Shown: positions 1 through 8,626 of the stretch, piece by piece
Layout: every line of letters begins with the position of its first letter
How positions within the stretch are numbered: position 1 is the stretch's first letter
Source: Solirubrobacterales bacterium
Lineage (GTDB): Bacteria > Actinomycetota > Thermoleophilia > Solirubrobacterales > Solirubrobacteraceae
NCBI GenBank assembly: GCA_027449125.1
Contig: DAIDME010000092.1
Coordinates: forward strand, 1-63,758
Direction of reading: 5' to 3'
Length of the DNA stretch: 63,758 bases
The notes under the pieces: generated by a model
What the model saw: the letters and a program-made list of their open reading frames with translations, nothing else
The model's database searches: none
Told to the model about the DNA's origin: nothing
Translations under genes and position numbers: made by a program

Positions 1-1
1 C

Positions 2-976
2 GGCGGTGAAGCGGGCGCGGGCGGGCCCCTGCATCAGGCGCTGCGGGAGCGGCTGGCCGGCGGGGCGGCGTTCTTCACCGACCTGCTGGTTGACGTGGGC
101 GCCGAGGTGCACGCGAGCGAGCTCGAGCGGGCGTTGTGGGACCTCGTCTGGTGGGGCGAGGTGACCAACGACGCCTACGCGCCGCTGCGCGCCCAGCGTC
201 TGGCGGTCGCGGCGGAGCGGCCCGCCACGTCCCGTTCCGGCGCGACCCGCGCCGGCCGCTACGCACGGCGCCGCCGCACAGCCCAGGTGCAGGTCCAGGG
301 CCGCTGGTCGCTGACTTCGCCGCTGCTCGGCCAGCGCGCTCCGGGCGGCTCGGCGGTGGACGCGCGCCGGGCCCGCGCGGAGCTGCTGCTCGAGCGCTAC
401 GGCGTGCTGACTCGCGAGCAGGTGCTCGCCGAGGGGCTGCCGGGCGGCTTTGCCGGCATCTACGCGGAGCTCACGCAGCTGGAGGTGCTCGGGATCGCCA
501 GGCGCGGCTACTTCGTGGAGGGGCTCGGCGCCACCCAGTTCGCGCTACCGGGCGCGGTCGAGCGGCTGCGCGAGCGCGGGCAGGCAGGCCGGGCGCTCGC
601 GCTCCCGGCGCTCGATCCGGCGCAGGTCTATGGGACGGTGTTGAGGTGGCCCGAGCGGGCGGGCGCCAAGGCGCCCGCCCGCGTGGCCGGGGCGCTGGTG
701 ACGCTCGTTGACGGGGAGCCGGTCCTGTATCTCGAGCGGGGCGGCCGGGGATTGCAGACGCTGGTGGACACCGCGACCGCCGGGAACGGCGGTGGCGAGC
801 GCCTCGAGCTGGCGCTCGAGGCGCTCGCCACCCACATCCGCTCCGGCCGCGGCCCGCTGCGCCGGCTCGCGCTCGAGCGCGTCGATGGCGAGCCCGCCAC
901 CGGCTCGCCGCTGGCCGCGCTGCTGCGCGCTCACGGCTTCCAGGAAGGGCCGCGCCGGCTGACGCTCAGTGCCTGA
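2..976 (+). CDS. Lhr-type DEAD/DEAH helicase, C-terminal part (5' end outside window)
   Basis: The reading frame is open from the first bases of the window, so only the last ~324 residues of a larger protein are visible. The segment matches the winged-helix and C-terminal domains of Lhr (large helicase-related) proteins: a block with ALWDLVWWGEVTND, then a second block with LLLERYGVLTREQV, and a C-terminal part with PALDPAQVYG. In full-length family members these follow an N-terminal superfamily 2 helicase core and act in DNA repair. The stop overlaps the start of the downstream nei-like gene by 8 bases, which suggests a co-transcribed repair pair. The catalytic helicase motifs are outside the window, so helicase activity is inferred from the family. 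Confidence 0.85.
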   Translation, partial: GGEAGAGGPLHQALRERLAGGAAFFTDLLVDVGAEVHASELERALWDLVWWGEVTNDAYAPLRAQRLAVAAERPATSRSGATRAGRYARRRRTAQVQVQGRWSLTSPLLGQRAPGGSAVDARRARAELLLERYGVLTREQVLAEGLPGGFAGIYAELTQLEVLGIARRGYFVEGLGATQFALPGAVERLRERGQAGRALALPALDPAQVYGTVLRWPERAGAKAPARVAGALVTLVDGEPVLYLERGGRGLQTLVDTATAGNGGGERLELALEALATHIRSGRGPLRRLALERVDGEPATGSPLAALLRAHGFQEGPRRLTLSA

Positions 977-1742
977 GGGCGACACGATCATGTGGGCGGC
1001 CACGCGCATGCGCCCGGTGCTGGAGGGGCGCACGGTCGAGGTCGCCCACGCGCACGCGCGCTTCGGGCGCGACCGCTGGCCGGAGCGCCTCGGCGGCCAC
1101 GTTGTCAGCGAGATCGAGACCCACGGCAAGAACCTGTTCATCGTCTTCGACCACGGGCTGGCGCTGCATTCGCACCTCCGCATGAGCGGTGCCTGGGACG
1201 TGCGCGACGTCGGCGGCCGCTGGCGACGCGCGCCCGGACGCGCGTGGCTGGTGCTTCGGGCCGGGGAGCGGGAGGTGGTGCAGTACGACGGGCCCGTGCT
1301 GCAGCTGATGACCGTGGGGCGGCGGCGCTTCGACCAGCGCCTGAGCGCGCTCGGTCCCGATGTGCTGGCGCCGCGCTTCGATGCCGAGCTGTACGTGCGC
1401 CGGCTGCGCTCGGCCGATCAGGCCCGCGCGCTGGGTGAGGCGCTGCTCGACCAGCGGATCCTCGCGGGCATCGGCAACATCTGGAAGGCGGAGAGCCTGT
1501 GGGAGGCTGCGCTCGACCCCTGGCGGCCGGTCGGTTCGCTCAGCGACGCGCAGGCGGTGGGCCTGGTCGACGCCGTCCGCCCGCGCATGCTGCTGTCGGG
1601 CACGCGCGGCCATCGCGCCGCCCCGCCCCGGGTCTACGGACGCGCCGGGCGTCCGTGCCCGCGCTGTGGCGCTCGCATCCATGCTCGCCCCCAGGGCGAT
1701 GAGAACCGCACCACCTACTGGTGCCCCGACTGCCAGCGCTGA
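969..1742 (+). CDS. nei: Fpg/Nei family DNA glycosylase (endonuclease VIII-like)
   Basis: Bifunctional glycosylase/AP lyase that removes oxidised bases. After the initiator (GTG) comes PEGDT, so the catalytic Pro2 and Glu3 are present; the Nei-type PEGD start separates it from Fpg, which has PELPE. A helix-two-turn-helix region carries LLDQRILAGIGNIWKAE. A C-terminal zinc finger has Cys230, Cys233, Cys252 and Cys255. Its 257 residues are normal for the family. The start lies inside the end of the Lhr helicase gene (8-base overlap), so translation is probably coupled. Lhr-Nei pairs are common in Actinobacteria. Substrate preference cannot be read from sequence. Confidence 0.9.
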   Translation: MPEGDTIMWAATRMRPVLEGRTVEVAHAHARFGRDRWPERLGGHVVSEIETHGKNLFIVFDHGLALHSHLRMSGAWDVRDVGGRWRRAPGRAWLVLRAGEREVVQYDGPVLQLMTVGRRRFDQRLSALGPDVLAPRFDAELYVRRLRSADQARALGEALLDQRILAGIGNIWKAESLWEAALDPWRPVGSLSDAQAVGLVDAVRPRMLLSGTRGHRAAPPRVYGRAGRPCPRCGARIHARPQGDENRTTYWCPDCQR

Positions 1743-1753
1743 GGGGGCGGCCT

Positions 1754-2329
1754 GTGACGAAACCGCGCAAGCCGCGTAGTACGGGCATGAGCTTGGGGCA
1801 GACCACGGCCGACGGGCGCGGGCGCGAGGCGAGTTGGGAGCGGCTCGAGGCGCTTTACCGCTCGAGCCGTGACGATCTCTACGCGTACGTGATGACGCTG
1901 CTGCGTGACAGCGCAGCCGCCGAGGACGTGACCGCGCTCGCCTTCGAGCGCGCCTATGCGCGGCGGCGCAGCTTTGACCGCCGCCGCGGCGAGGAACGCG
2001 CCTGGCTGTTCGGCATCGCGCGCAACGCCGCGCTGGATGAGCTGCGCCGCAGGCGGCGGACCGCGGCGCTCATCATCGAGCCCGAGGCCGTTGCCGCGGA
2101 TGCGCTCGCCGCCGACGACGATGACGAGTTGGCGGTGCGCCGGGCGGCGGTGAGGGCGGCACTGGACGGGCTGGGTCCCCGCGAGCGCGAGCTGATCGCA
2201 CTCAAGTTCCACGCCGGCTTGACCAACGCCGAGCTGGCCTCGGTGCTGGGAGTCAGTGTTTCCAACGCCGGCACGATGCTTCACCGTGCCGTCCAGAAGT
2301 TGAGGAGTGCCGTCGATGCGCCCGTTTGA
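1754..2329 (+). CDS. ECF-type sigma-70 family RNA polymerase sigma factor
   Basis: Region 2 is visible in the N-terminal half (LYRSSRDDLYAYV and the AFERAY helix) and region 4 at the C-terminus (LGPRERELIALKF, then the helix-turn-helix TNAELASVLGVSVSNAGTML). There is no region 1.1 or 3, as in ECF factors. I chose GTG 1754 because a purine-rich GGGGGCGG lies just before it; ATG 1787 is an alternative. The gene overlaps the start of the membrane protein at 2316, a usual arrangement for a sigma factor and its anti-sigma partner. The target promoters are unknown. Confidence 0.88.
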   Translation: MTKPRKPRSTGMSLGQTTADGRGREASWERLEALYRSSRDDLYAYVMTLLRDSAAAEDVTALAFERAYARRRSFDRRRGEERAWLFGIARNAALDELRRRRRTAALIIEPEAVAADALAADDDDELAVRRAAVRAALDGLGPRERELIALKFHAGLTNAELASVLGVSVSNAGTMLHRAVQKLRSAVDAPV

Positions 2330-3470
2330 TGAGGTCCCGTTCGAGCAGAGCGATTACTCCGATGTGGCGCTGATGCTCGCCGCCGCGCGCGAGTGGCCGG
2401 CGGAGGAGTTCGTGCGCGAGCTGGACGCGCGGGCCGCCCGGCGGTTCGCGCCGGCGCCGGCGGCCGGCGGTGGGCACGTCGCCGCGACGCGCAGTCGTCG
2501 TCGCTCGCGCCTTCTCGGCGGGTTGTCGGTGGGCCTGGCGCTGGCGGGCGCCGCGGCGGTGGTGGCGTTCGCCGGGGGCGGCCTCGGCGGCCGGGCGCGG
2601 CGTCGGCTGCCGACGCCCGAGCGCTATCTTGGCGCGGCGGCGGCGGCGCCGGCGCCGGCGACGACACATGCCCTGCCCGCGGGACCGGCGACGCCCTCGA
2701 ACCACTCGTCCGTGAACGGCACAGCGGCCCTGAACGCGTTCACCGCCACCCCCACGGTGCCCGGCGCCAAGCAGATCCGCTCGGCTCAGATCGACCTCAC
2801 CACCCCCAACCAGCACGTCAACCAGGTGGCCTCCGAGGTGATCGGCGTGGTCTCCTTCGAGCACGGGACCGTGATGAGCTCGCAGATCACCGCGGCGAGC
2901 AGCGCCTCCGGCGGCGGCTACGCGACCTTCACGCTCCGCGTCCCCACGGCAAACCTGCAGACCACGGTCGACCAGCTCTCCCGCCTGCGCTACGCGGACC
3001 TCGCCTCCAGCACCGCCGGCAGCCAGAATGTGAGCGACCAGTACGCCTCAGACCAGCGGCAGCTGGGCGACGCCCAGGCGCTGCGGGGCTCGCTGCTGAA
3101 GGCGCTCGCGACCGCCGCCACGCAACAGCAGATCGACAGCATCGACGCCCAGCTGAAGCTCGCCTCCGGGCAGGTGACGCGCTGGCAGCGGGCGCTCGCT
3201 TCGCTGAATCACCGCATCAGTTTCAGCACCGTGACCGTGCAGGTCAACGCCGGTGGGTTGCCGATCCTGCCGGTGGCCCACCGCGCGAGTGGGCTCACGC
3301 TGGGCCGCGCCTGGCACGACGCGTTGCGTGTCCTGGTCGTCTCGGCGGGCGTGGCGCTGATCGCGCTGGCGCTGGCGATCCCGCTCGGTCTGGCGGCGGC
3401 GCTGCTCGCCTGGCTGTGGCTGTGGTCGCGGCGGCGCCGCCGTGAGCAGGCGCTCGACCAGGCGTCGTGA
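2316..3470 (+). CDS. DUF4349 membrane protein, candidate anti-sigma partner
   Basis: The start ATG 2316 lies inside the end of the sigma gene (14-base overlap). The N-terminal ~60 residues are soluble and charged (EWPAEEFVRELDARAARRF), like the cytoplasmic arm of anti-sigma proteins. A membrane segment follows (LLGGLSVGLALAGAAAVVAFAGG), then an Ala/Pro-rich linker and the extracytoplasmic DUF4349 domain with a coiled-coil region (about residues 150-330). A second membrane segment near the C-terminus (VLVVSAGVALIALALAIPLG) is followed by a basic tail. DUF4349 has no established enzymatic role. The anti-sigma role is inferred from gene order and the N-terminal arm; no ZAS zinc motif (HxxxCxxC) is visible. 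Confidence 0.8.
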   Translation: MRPFDEVPFEQSDYSDVALMLAAAREWPAEEFVRELDARAARRFAPAPAAGGGHVAATRSRRRSRLLGGLSVGLALAGAAAVVAFAGGGLGGRARRRLPTPERYLGAAAAAPAPATTHALPAGPATPSNHSSVNGTAALNAFTATPTVPGAKQIRSAQIDLTTPNQHVNQVASEVIGVVSFEHGTVMSSQITAASSASGGGYATFTLRVPTANLQTTVDQLSRLRYADLASSTAGSQNVSDQYASDQRQLGDAQALRGSLLKALATAATQQQIDSIDAQLKLASGQVTRWQRALASLNHRISFSTVTVQVNAGGLPILPVAHRASGLTLGRAWHDALRVLVVSAGVALIALALAIPLGLAAALLAWLWLWSRRRRREQALDQAS

Positions 3471-3489
3471 GCCGCTCGCACAGGTGCGC

Positions 3490-4497
<1,008 letters not shown>

Positions 4498-4544
4498 TCA
4501 TGGCGGCGACCGCAGTCGCGGGCCGCGAGGCGTCTCACACGACG

Positions 4545-4573
4545 ATTCTGCAGTCGCAGGCACATAGATGCAA
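4545..4573 (-). promoter_or_regulatory. Likely promoter of the aldo/keto reductase gene
   Basis: On the minus strand, TTGCAT (4573-4568) and CAGAAT (4550-4545) are separated by 17 bases, a good housekeeping-type -35/-10 pair. It lies about 70 bases upstream of the reductase start and inside the intergenic region shared with the LysR gene. Confidence 0.45.
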
Positions 4574-4587
4574 ATACACGTTCTTCA

Positions 4588-4605
4588 GTTAGCATCGGAA
4601 ATAAC
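4588..4605. promoter_or_regulatory. LysR-type binding box next to the LysR start
   Basis: GTTA and TAAC flank a 10-base spacer, matching the T-N11-A interrupted palindrome of LysR-type regulators. It ends one base before the LysR start codon, as expected for autorepression. Confidence 0.45.
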
Positions 4606-4606
4606 T

Positions 4607-5515
4607 ATGGATCCTCGGCGCCTGCTGACCTTCCGCACGGTCGCCCACGAGCGCTCGTTCTCGCGTGCGGCGCGGCGCCTGTCGCTCTCGCAACCATCCG
4701 TATCCCATCAGGTGGCCCTGCTCGAGACCGAGGTCGGTACGCGGCTGCTGGTGCGCGCCCGTGGCGGTCTGCGGCTGACGCCCGCCGGTAGCGTGCTGCT
4801 GGATCATGCCGATCACCTCGCCTGGCGACTCGAGCTCGCCGAGCAGCAGCTCGCCAGGCTCGCCGGTGAGCGCCGGTCGCAGCTGCAGGTCGGTGCGTTC
4901 CCGACCGCCATGGCGGGCCTCGTCCCCGCCGCCGTCACGGAGCTGCGGCGAGCCCACCCAGAGGTGCGCGTGCTGCTGCGCGAGGTGACGGCGGGCACGC
5001 TCGAACCCAGGCTGATGAGCGGCGAGTTCGACCTCGCGCTCGCCTATCAGGATGCGACCATCGCCCGCCGTGAGGTCCCGGGCGCCCGACGGGTCGAGCT
5101 GCTCGCCGACGGCTTCCTGGTCTGCCTGCCGGTCGGACACCGGTTGGCCCAGACGAGCGGTCCAATCCGGCTGGCGGAGCTGGCGCACGAACCGTGGGTG
5201 CTCCCTTCCTCCGACGGCTTCCTGGCCGAGTCCTGCCGCCAGGCGGGCTTTGAGCCGGACATCGTCGCGATCTCCGGCGACCCGGTCGCGACGCGCGGGA
5301 TCGTCGCCCGCGGGCTCGCCGTCGGCTGGGTGCCGGGCATCCTTCGCGACGACTACCAGGGCGTCGTGCTGCGACCGCTGGACGGACCGGGCCGCAGGCG
5401 CGACATCTACGCGCTGCTGCCGCCGGGCGAGCCCCACCCGCTCGTGGCCGACATGATCGGTGCGCTGCGCCGGGCCGGCGGTGCCGGCGGCACCACAGGG
5501 GCGGCGCCCGCCTGA
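4607..5515 (+). CDS. LysR family transcriptional regulator
   Basis: The N-terminal winged helix-turn-helix (residues ~1-60: LLTFRTVAHERSFSRAARRL then LSLSQPSVSHQVALLE) is typical of LysR proteins. A PBP-like effector domain follows to residue ~300. I chose ATG 4607 (MDPRRLLTF) because LysR proteins begin within a few residues of this motif; an upstream in-frame ATG at 4568 would add 13 unusual residues and overlap the box at 4588-4605. It is divergent from the aldo/keto reductase gene, its probable target. The co-inducer is unknown. Confidence 0.9.
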   Translation: MDPRRLLTFRTVAHERSFSRAARRLSLSQPSVSHQVALLETEVGTRLLVRARGGLRLTPAGSVLLDHADHLAWRLELAEQQLARLAGERRSQLQVGAFPTAMAGLVPAAVTELRRAHPEVRVLLREVTAGTLEPRLMSGEFDLALAYQDATIARREVPGARRVELLADGFLVCLPVGHRLAQTSGPIRLAELAHEPWVLPSSDGFLAESCRQAGFEPDIVAISGDPVATRGIVARGLAVGWVPGILRDDYQGVVLRPLDGPGRRRDIYALLPPGEPHPLVADMIGALRRAGGAGGTTGAAPA

Positions 5516-5699
5516 GCTCGCGGTCAGGCGGTCCCGTGCGTGCAGCCGGACCCGAGGGTGTCGACTGGGGTCAGTGGACGCTCGGTGGTGCTCCGATCGG
5601 TCTGAACCAGCCGTGGTGGGTGGCCGGCCACGCACTGGAGCCCGGCTTGCGAGGCCGCGTCGCCACGATAGTCGAGCAGGACCCCGGCCGAGGTCAGCC

Positions 5700-6113
5700 G
5701 TCCGTAGCCGGGTGGTGTAGAGCACCGCCGCCTGGCCGCTCGAGGTCCGAGATACGGCGAGGCAGATCTCCTCGCCGCGGGCGTCGTTCGCGTGCGCCAC
5801 GGCGATGATGACCGCTGTTGCTGCGCGCGCGACGATGCGCAGCAGCGCCCGCTCGGCGCGGTACAGCTTCACCGCCCGAGCGCGTTCACCGGCGGCCGGC
5901 CGCGCTCCGACGCCCCGCTGACCGAGCCGGGAGCAGGTGAGCAAGAGGTGCTCGCGGCCGTTGCCGAGCACGTCGGCGACTCCGGCGGTGACGGCTGAGC
6001 CCGGGCCGGGCGCCGCCGCGCCCGTAGCCGCCGCCACGATGGGCGCCCGCGATCAGCGACGCGGCGGCGACCGCCACGACCGTGAGCGCGCCGCCCGCCA
6101 GTGATTTGCGCAA
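5700..6113 (-). pseudogene. Probable decayed secreted-protein gene
   Basis: This ~720-base stretch has no intact gene. On the minus strand a TTG at 6113 opens a frame whose first residues look like a signal peptide (MRKSLAGGALTVVAVAAASL then IAGA). That frame soon becomes Arg-rich. Protein-like sequence resumes in another frame from about 6010, with VKLYRAERALLRIVARAAT, VIIAVAHANDARGEEICLAV and SRTSSGQAAVLYTT. The parts can be joined only by a frameshift. I do not recognise the family. Boundaries are approximate, and the rest of 5516-5700 shows nothing I can support. Confidence 0.3.
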
Positions 6114-6138
6114 AAGCGCGCGATTTTTTGGGGTGGGA

Positions 6139-6175
6139 ATGCAAAAAGTGGCGCGACAGCCTGCATTTTTTGCAT
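6139..6175. promoter_or_regulatory. AT-rich inverted repeat upstream of the Crp/Fnr gene
   Basis: ATGCAAAAA (6139-6147) and TTTTTGCAT (6167-6175) form a 9-bp inverted repeat with a 19-base spacer, in a strikingly AT-rich island for this genome. It is about 52 bp upstream of the probable -10 box of the Crp/Fnr gene, a plausible operator position. It could equally belong to the decayed gene on the other strand. Confidence 0.35.
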
Positions 6176-6226
6176 CCTGACTGCCTTTCCGGTGAGCTGG
6201 ACAGGTGAGGGCGCCGCTGACTCATC

Positions 6227-6232
6227 TACGCT
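6227..6232 (+). promoter_or_regulatory. -10 box for a leaderless crp/fnr transcript
   Basis: TACGCT fits TAnnnT and ends 7 bases before ATG 6240, so transcription would begin at or next to the start codon. No Shine-Dalgarno sequence is seen near that ATG, consistent with a leaderless mRNA. Confidence 0.45.
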
Positions 6233-6239
6233 CTCGCCG

Positions 6240-6956
6240 ATGGTCGAGCCAGCCCCGAGTGTCGCGCCGCCGGCCGCAAAGCCCCACGCCGACCGCGCCC
6301 AGTTGATCGCCGGCCTGCCGCTGTTTGCGGCACTCGCGGACGACGACCTCGCCGCCATCGCCGAGCGTGCCGTGCTGCGTCGCTACGACGCGGGTGACGT
6401 CGTCTTCCACGAGGGCGATGGCGGCGAGAGCTGCTTCATCGTCGCCTCCGGCGTGGTGCGCGCGGTGCGCGAGCATCCGAGCGGCCGCGCGATCAGCCTC
6501 CAGCATTTCCACGCCGGCGACGTCTTCGGCGTGGGCGCGCTGTTTGACTCCCAGCCGCGCGCCGCGACGCTCGAGGTGGTCGAGTCAGGCGAGCTGGTCG
6601 TGATCGCCGCGCCGGACATGCGGCTCCTGATGCGGGAGCGCCCGGAGCTTGCGATCGCGCTGAGTGGGGCACTGGCGGCGAGGCTACGCGCGCTCGGGGA
6701 GCGGCTCGCGCGGCAGGCCTTCCAGAGCGTGCAGGGGCGGGTCGCCTCGACGCTGTTGCAGCTGGTCGACGCCACCGGCGACGAGCACGAGGTGGTGCTG
6801 GCGCTCACGCAGGCCGACCTCGCCAAGCTGGCCGGCGCCTCGCGCGAGTCCGCCAGCCGCTTCCTCGCCTCGATCGAGCGGGCGGGCGTGATCACGCAAC
6901 GCCGCGGGCGGCTGACCGTCCACGACACCGACGCGCTGGAGGCGTATGTCTACTGA
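6240..6956 (+). CDS. Crp/Fnr family transcriptional regulator
   Basis: An N-terminal cyclic-nucleotide-binding-like beta-barrel (residues ~30-145, with GDVVFHEGDGGESCFIV and HFHAGDVFG) is followed by the dimer helix and a C-terminal winged helix. The recognition region reads TQADLAKLAGASRESASRFL, the typical Crp/Fnr helix-turn-helix. There is no Fnr-type cysteine cluster at the N-terminus. The usual RxS cAMP-phosphate motif is replaced by SQPRAATLEVV, so ligand identity is open. ATG 6240 is preferred over GTG 6192 because of the -10 box at 6227. It overlaps the NUDIX gene by 11 bases. Confidence 0.9.
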   Translation: MVEPAPSVAPPAAKPHADRAQLIAGLPLFAALADDDLAAIAERAVLRRYDAGDVVFHEGDGGESCFIVASGVVRAVREHPSGRAISLQHFHAGDVFGVGALFDSQPRAATLEVVESGELVVIAAPDMRLLMRERPELAIALSGALAARLRALGERLARQAFQSVQGRVASTLLQLVDATGDEHEVVLALTQADLAKLAGASRESASRFLASIERAGVITQRRGRLTVHDTDALEAYVY

Positions 6957-7404
6957 GGCGGCGCCCGCACCCGATCCAGACGCGCCGGTCGAGTTCAGCG
7001 CCGGCGGCGTGGTGGTGCGCGGGGCCGACGTGGTGGTGATCGTCCCGACCAGGCGCGGGGCCGGCGGCACGCGTGTGCTCGGCCTGCCGAAAGGCCACGT
7101 CGAGCCGGGCGAGTCGCCGCAGCAGGCGGCGCTGCGCGAGGTGCGCGAGGAGGCCGGCGTCTCGGGTGAGCTGCGCGAGTCGCTGGGCGACGTCAGATAC
7201 GTCTACGAGCGGGCCGGCGCGCGGGTCGCCAAACGGGTCGAGTTCTTCCTCATCAGTTATACCGCCGGCGACCCAGCCGACCACGACCACGAGGTTGAGG
7301 AGGCGCGCTGGATGCCACTCGCGCAGGCCGCCTCGGCGCTCACCTATCCGGGTGAGCGCGAGGTGGTCGCACGCGCGCTGTCACGTGTCGCTGCGGAACG
7401 GTAG
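6946..7404 (+). CDS. NUDIX hydrolase
   Basis: Nucleoside-diphosphate-X hydrolase fold with a complete Nudix box: GHVEPGE, seven residues, then REVREEAGV, matching Gx5Ex7REUxEExGU. This supplies the Mg2+-binding catalytic helix. At 152 residues it is a minimal Nudix domain. The start overlaps the end of the Crp/Fnr gene, so the two are probably co-transcribed. The substrate is not predictable; short actinobacterial proteins of this shape often act on damaged nucleotides or diadenosine polyphosphates. Confidence 0.9.
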   Translation: MSTEAAPAPDPDAPVEFSAGGVVVRGADVVVIVPTRRGAGGTRVLGLPKGHVEPGESPQQAALREVREEAGVSGELRESLGDVRYVYERAGARVAKRVEFFLISYTAGDPADHDHEVEEARWMPLAQAASALTYPGEREVVARALSRVAAER

Positions 7405-7407
7405 GCT
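7402..7407 (+). promoter_or_regulatory. -10 box overlapping the NUDIX stop, for a leaderless ASCH transcript
   Basis: TAGGCT fits TAnnnT and lies 6 bases before GTG 7414. Its first three bases are the TAG stop of the NUDIX gene, so the ASCH gene may have its own internal leaderless promoter as well as read-through from upstream. Confidence 0.35.
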
Positions 7408-7413
7408 GAGCGG

Positions 7414-7812
7414 GTGCGCGTCCTCAACTTCTACTCCTCAGCGTTCGCCGACCAGCTGCGCCGCGGCCGCAAGACGGCGACGATCAGGCTCGGCGACAAG
7501 TCCCACAAGTACCGCAAGAACGACTGCGTCTTGGTCACGATCGGCTACCAGCATTCCCCGCGCGAGAAGATCTTCAACGCCGTGATCGACCAGGTGGAGG
7601 TCAAGCGCGTCAAGGATCTCTCGCCCCGTGATATCGAGCACGACAACCCCGAGTTCCGCCGCGTCGACGAGATGGTCCACTTTCTGGAGCGGATCTACGA
7701 CCGCGCCGTGACGATGGATGACACGGTCACGGTTGTGCGCTTCTCCCAGATCATCGAGAACCCGCCCGAGCTGCGCGACCGCATCCACGGGCTCGGCGGC
7801 GCCAACAACTGA
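7414..7812 (+). CDS. ASCH domain protein
   Basis: 132 residues forming one ASCH domain, the PUA-like beta-barrel fold thought to bind RNA. The start MRVLNFYSSAFADQLRRG and the segment RKTATIRLGDKSHKYRKND give the diagnostic Lys/Arg-rich groove (GRKTATIRLGD). A beta-rich core follows with the helical end VDEMVHFLERIYDRAVTM. It is 9 bases after the NUDIX gene on the same strand. No enzymatic role is established for this subgroup. Confidence 0.8.
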   Translation: MRVLNFYSSAFADQLRRGRKTATIRLGDKSHKYRKNDCVLVTIGYQHSPREKIFNAVIDQVEVKRVKDLSPRDIEHDNPEFRRVDEMVHFLERIYDRAVTMDDTVTVVRFSQIIENPPELRDRIHGLGGANN

Positions 7813-7826
7813 GGGCGGGCGTGGGG

Positions 7827-8255
7827 TCAGCGGCGCCCTGCCGCCGCCGCCTCGGCCCGCTCGGCCGCATCGGCGGCGCGGTGCACGGCCTGCTCAAGCG
7901 AGTCATGGCGCTCGTGCAGGTGCTCGAAGAGCCGCTTGAGCTCACGGCTGCGCTGGCGGTCACGCTTGACCAGATGCACGGTGAGCCCGGCGGCGATGCA
8001 TGCGCCGAGGTCGGAGGTGACGTTCGTGTAGTTGCCGCCGATCAGCTCCGCCCTCGCGCTGACGTCGACGCCCAGCAGTGGCAGCAGCACCAGGTAGACG
8101 CCCAGCAGGGTCAGGAAGATGATGTGGGCGTGACTCGACAGGGCCCGCGGCACGAGTGCGAGCAGGCGGTCCAGCCCGCTGCTCGGTGCGGCGGCCGCGG
8201 TCACCGCCTGGGTGTCGGCCGGCTCGGCGGCGGGGGTCGCGTCGCTGGTGCTCAT
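7827..8255 (-). CDS. Small membrane protein, one membrane segment plus coiled coil
   Basis: 142 residues starting at ATG 8255, chosen because AAGGAG lies 6 bases upstream. The Thr/Ala-rich N-terminus is followed by a strong hydrophobic segment (IIFLTLLGVYLVLLPLLGV), a second weaker apolar stretch (LGACIAAGLTVHLV), and a charged helical tail (RQRSRELKRLFEHLHERHDS) that probably forms a coiled coil. I do not recognise the family. It converges on the ASCH gene with a 14-base gap. Confidence 0.65.
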   Translation of the reverse strand: MSTSDATPAAEPADTQAVTAAAAPSSGLDRLLALVPRALSSHAHIIFLTLLGVYLVLLPLLGVDVSARAELIGGNYTNVTSDLGACIAAGLTVHLVKRDRQRSRELKRLFEHLHERHDSLEQAVHRAADAAERAEAAAAGRR

Positions 8256-8301
8256 CGGTGCTCCTTTGCTCGGGGTAGCCGCGATTATGTAGGCCCCGAC
8301 G

Positions 8302-8323
8302 CGCTCGCGCCACTGCGCGAGCG
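8302..8323. repeat. Hairpin in the gap between the small membrane gene and groES
   Basis: CGCTCGCGC and GCGCGAGCG form a perfect 9-bp stem with loop CACT. It lies in the 371-base region between the divergent small membrane gene and groES, upstream of a CATAAT-like -10 (8289-8284, minus strand) for the former. Function unknown. Apart from this and the groES control sites, the gap shows nothing else. Confidence 0.5.
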
Positions 8324-8491
8324 ACGGCCTGCGTGGGCGCTGGACCGACGCGGCTGCTCCGAGCGTGATCGGGCAGGCGCGATCGGCCGCCGCCCGGCCG
8401 CCGTCGCCGCTGGCGGGCGGCGCGGGGCCGTCCTGAACAGGGTCGACGGGGCACAGCGGGCCGCGTAAGCGGACCGAACTGGAAGGAAAAC

Positions 8492-8518
8492 TTGGCACTC
8501 TTCACAAGAGAGTGCCAA
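8492..8518. promoter_or_regulatory. CIRCE operator 1 (HrcA binding site)
   Basis: TTGGCACTC, nine bases, GAGTGCCAA: a perfect inverted repeat with the CIRCE spacing and core (GCACTC-N9-GAGTGC). It covers the region upstream of the groES -10 box. HrcA repression released by heat shock is the known role. Confidence 0.95.
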
Positions 8519-8536
8519 CCATGGCGCGAAAGGCGC

Positions 8537-8542
8537 TATATT
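8537..8542 (+). promoter_or_regulatory. -10 box of the groESL promoter
   Basis: TATATT lies between the two CIRCE elements, 18 bases after the first and 8 bases before the second. Transcription would start within or beside CIRCE 2, so both operators could block polymerase. No good -35 hexamer is visible. Confidence 0.6.
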
Positions 8543-8550
8543 TCCGCTCG

Positions 8551-8577
8551 TTGGCACTCCGCCACGCCGAGTGCCAA
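8551..8577. promoter_or_regulatory. CIRCE operator 2 (HrcA binding site)
   Basis: A second perfect TTGGCACTC-N9-GAGTGCCAA element, 32 bases after the first, positioned at the expected transcription start and 49 bases before groES. Two CIRCE copies at one promoter usually mean tighter HrcA repression. Confidence 0.95.
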
Positions 8578-8626
8578 GAAACGTAAAGCTCAATCTCGAG
8601 GGAAATCAACCCCGGAGGCTGCATAG

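Noticed and set aside
4589-6037. 482-codon minus-strand open frame over the LysR gene
   Set aside because: The part opposite LysR is shadow sequence. Only its first ~110 codons look protein-like, and I report these within the decayed gene.
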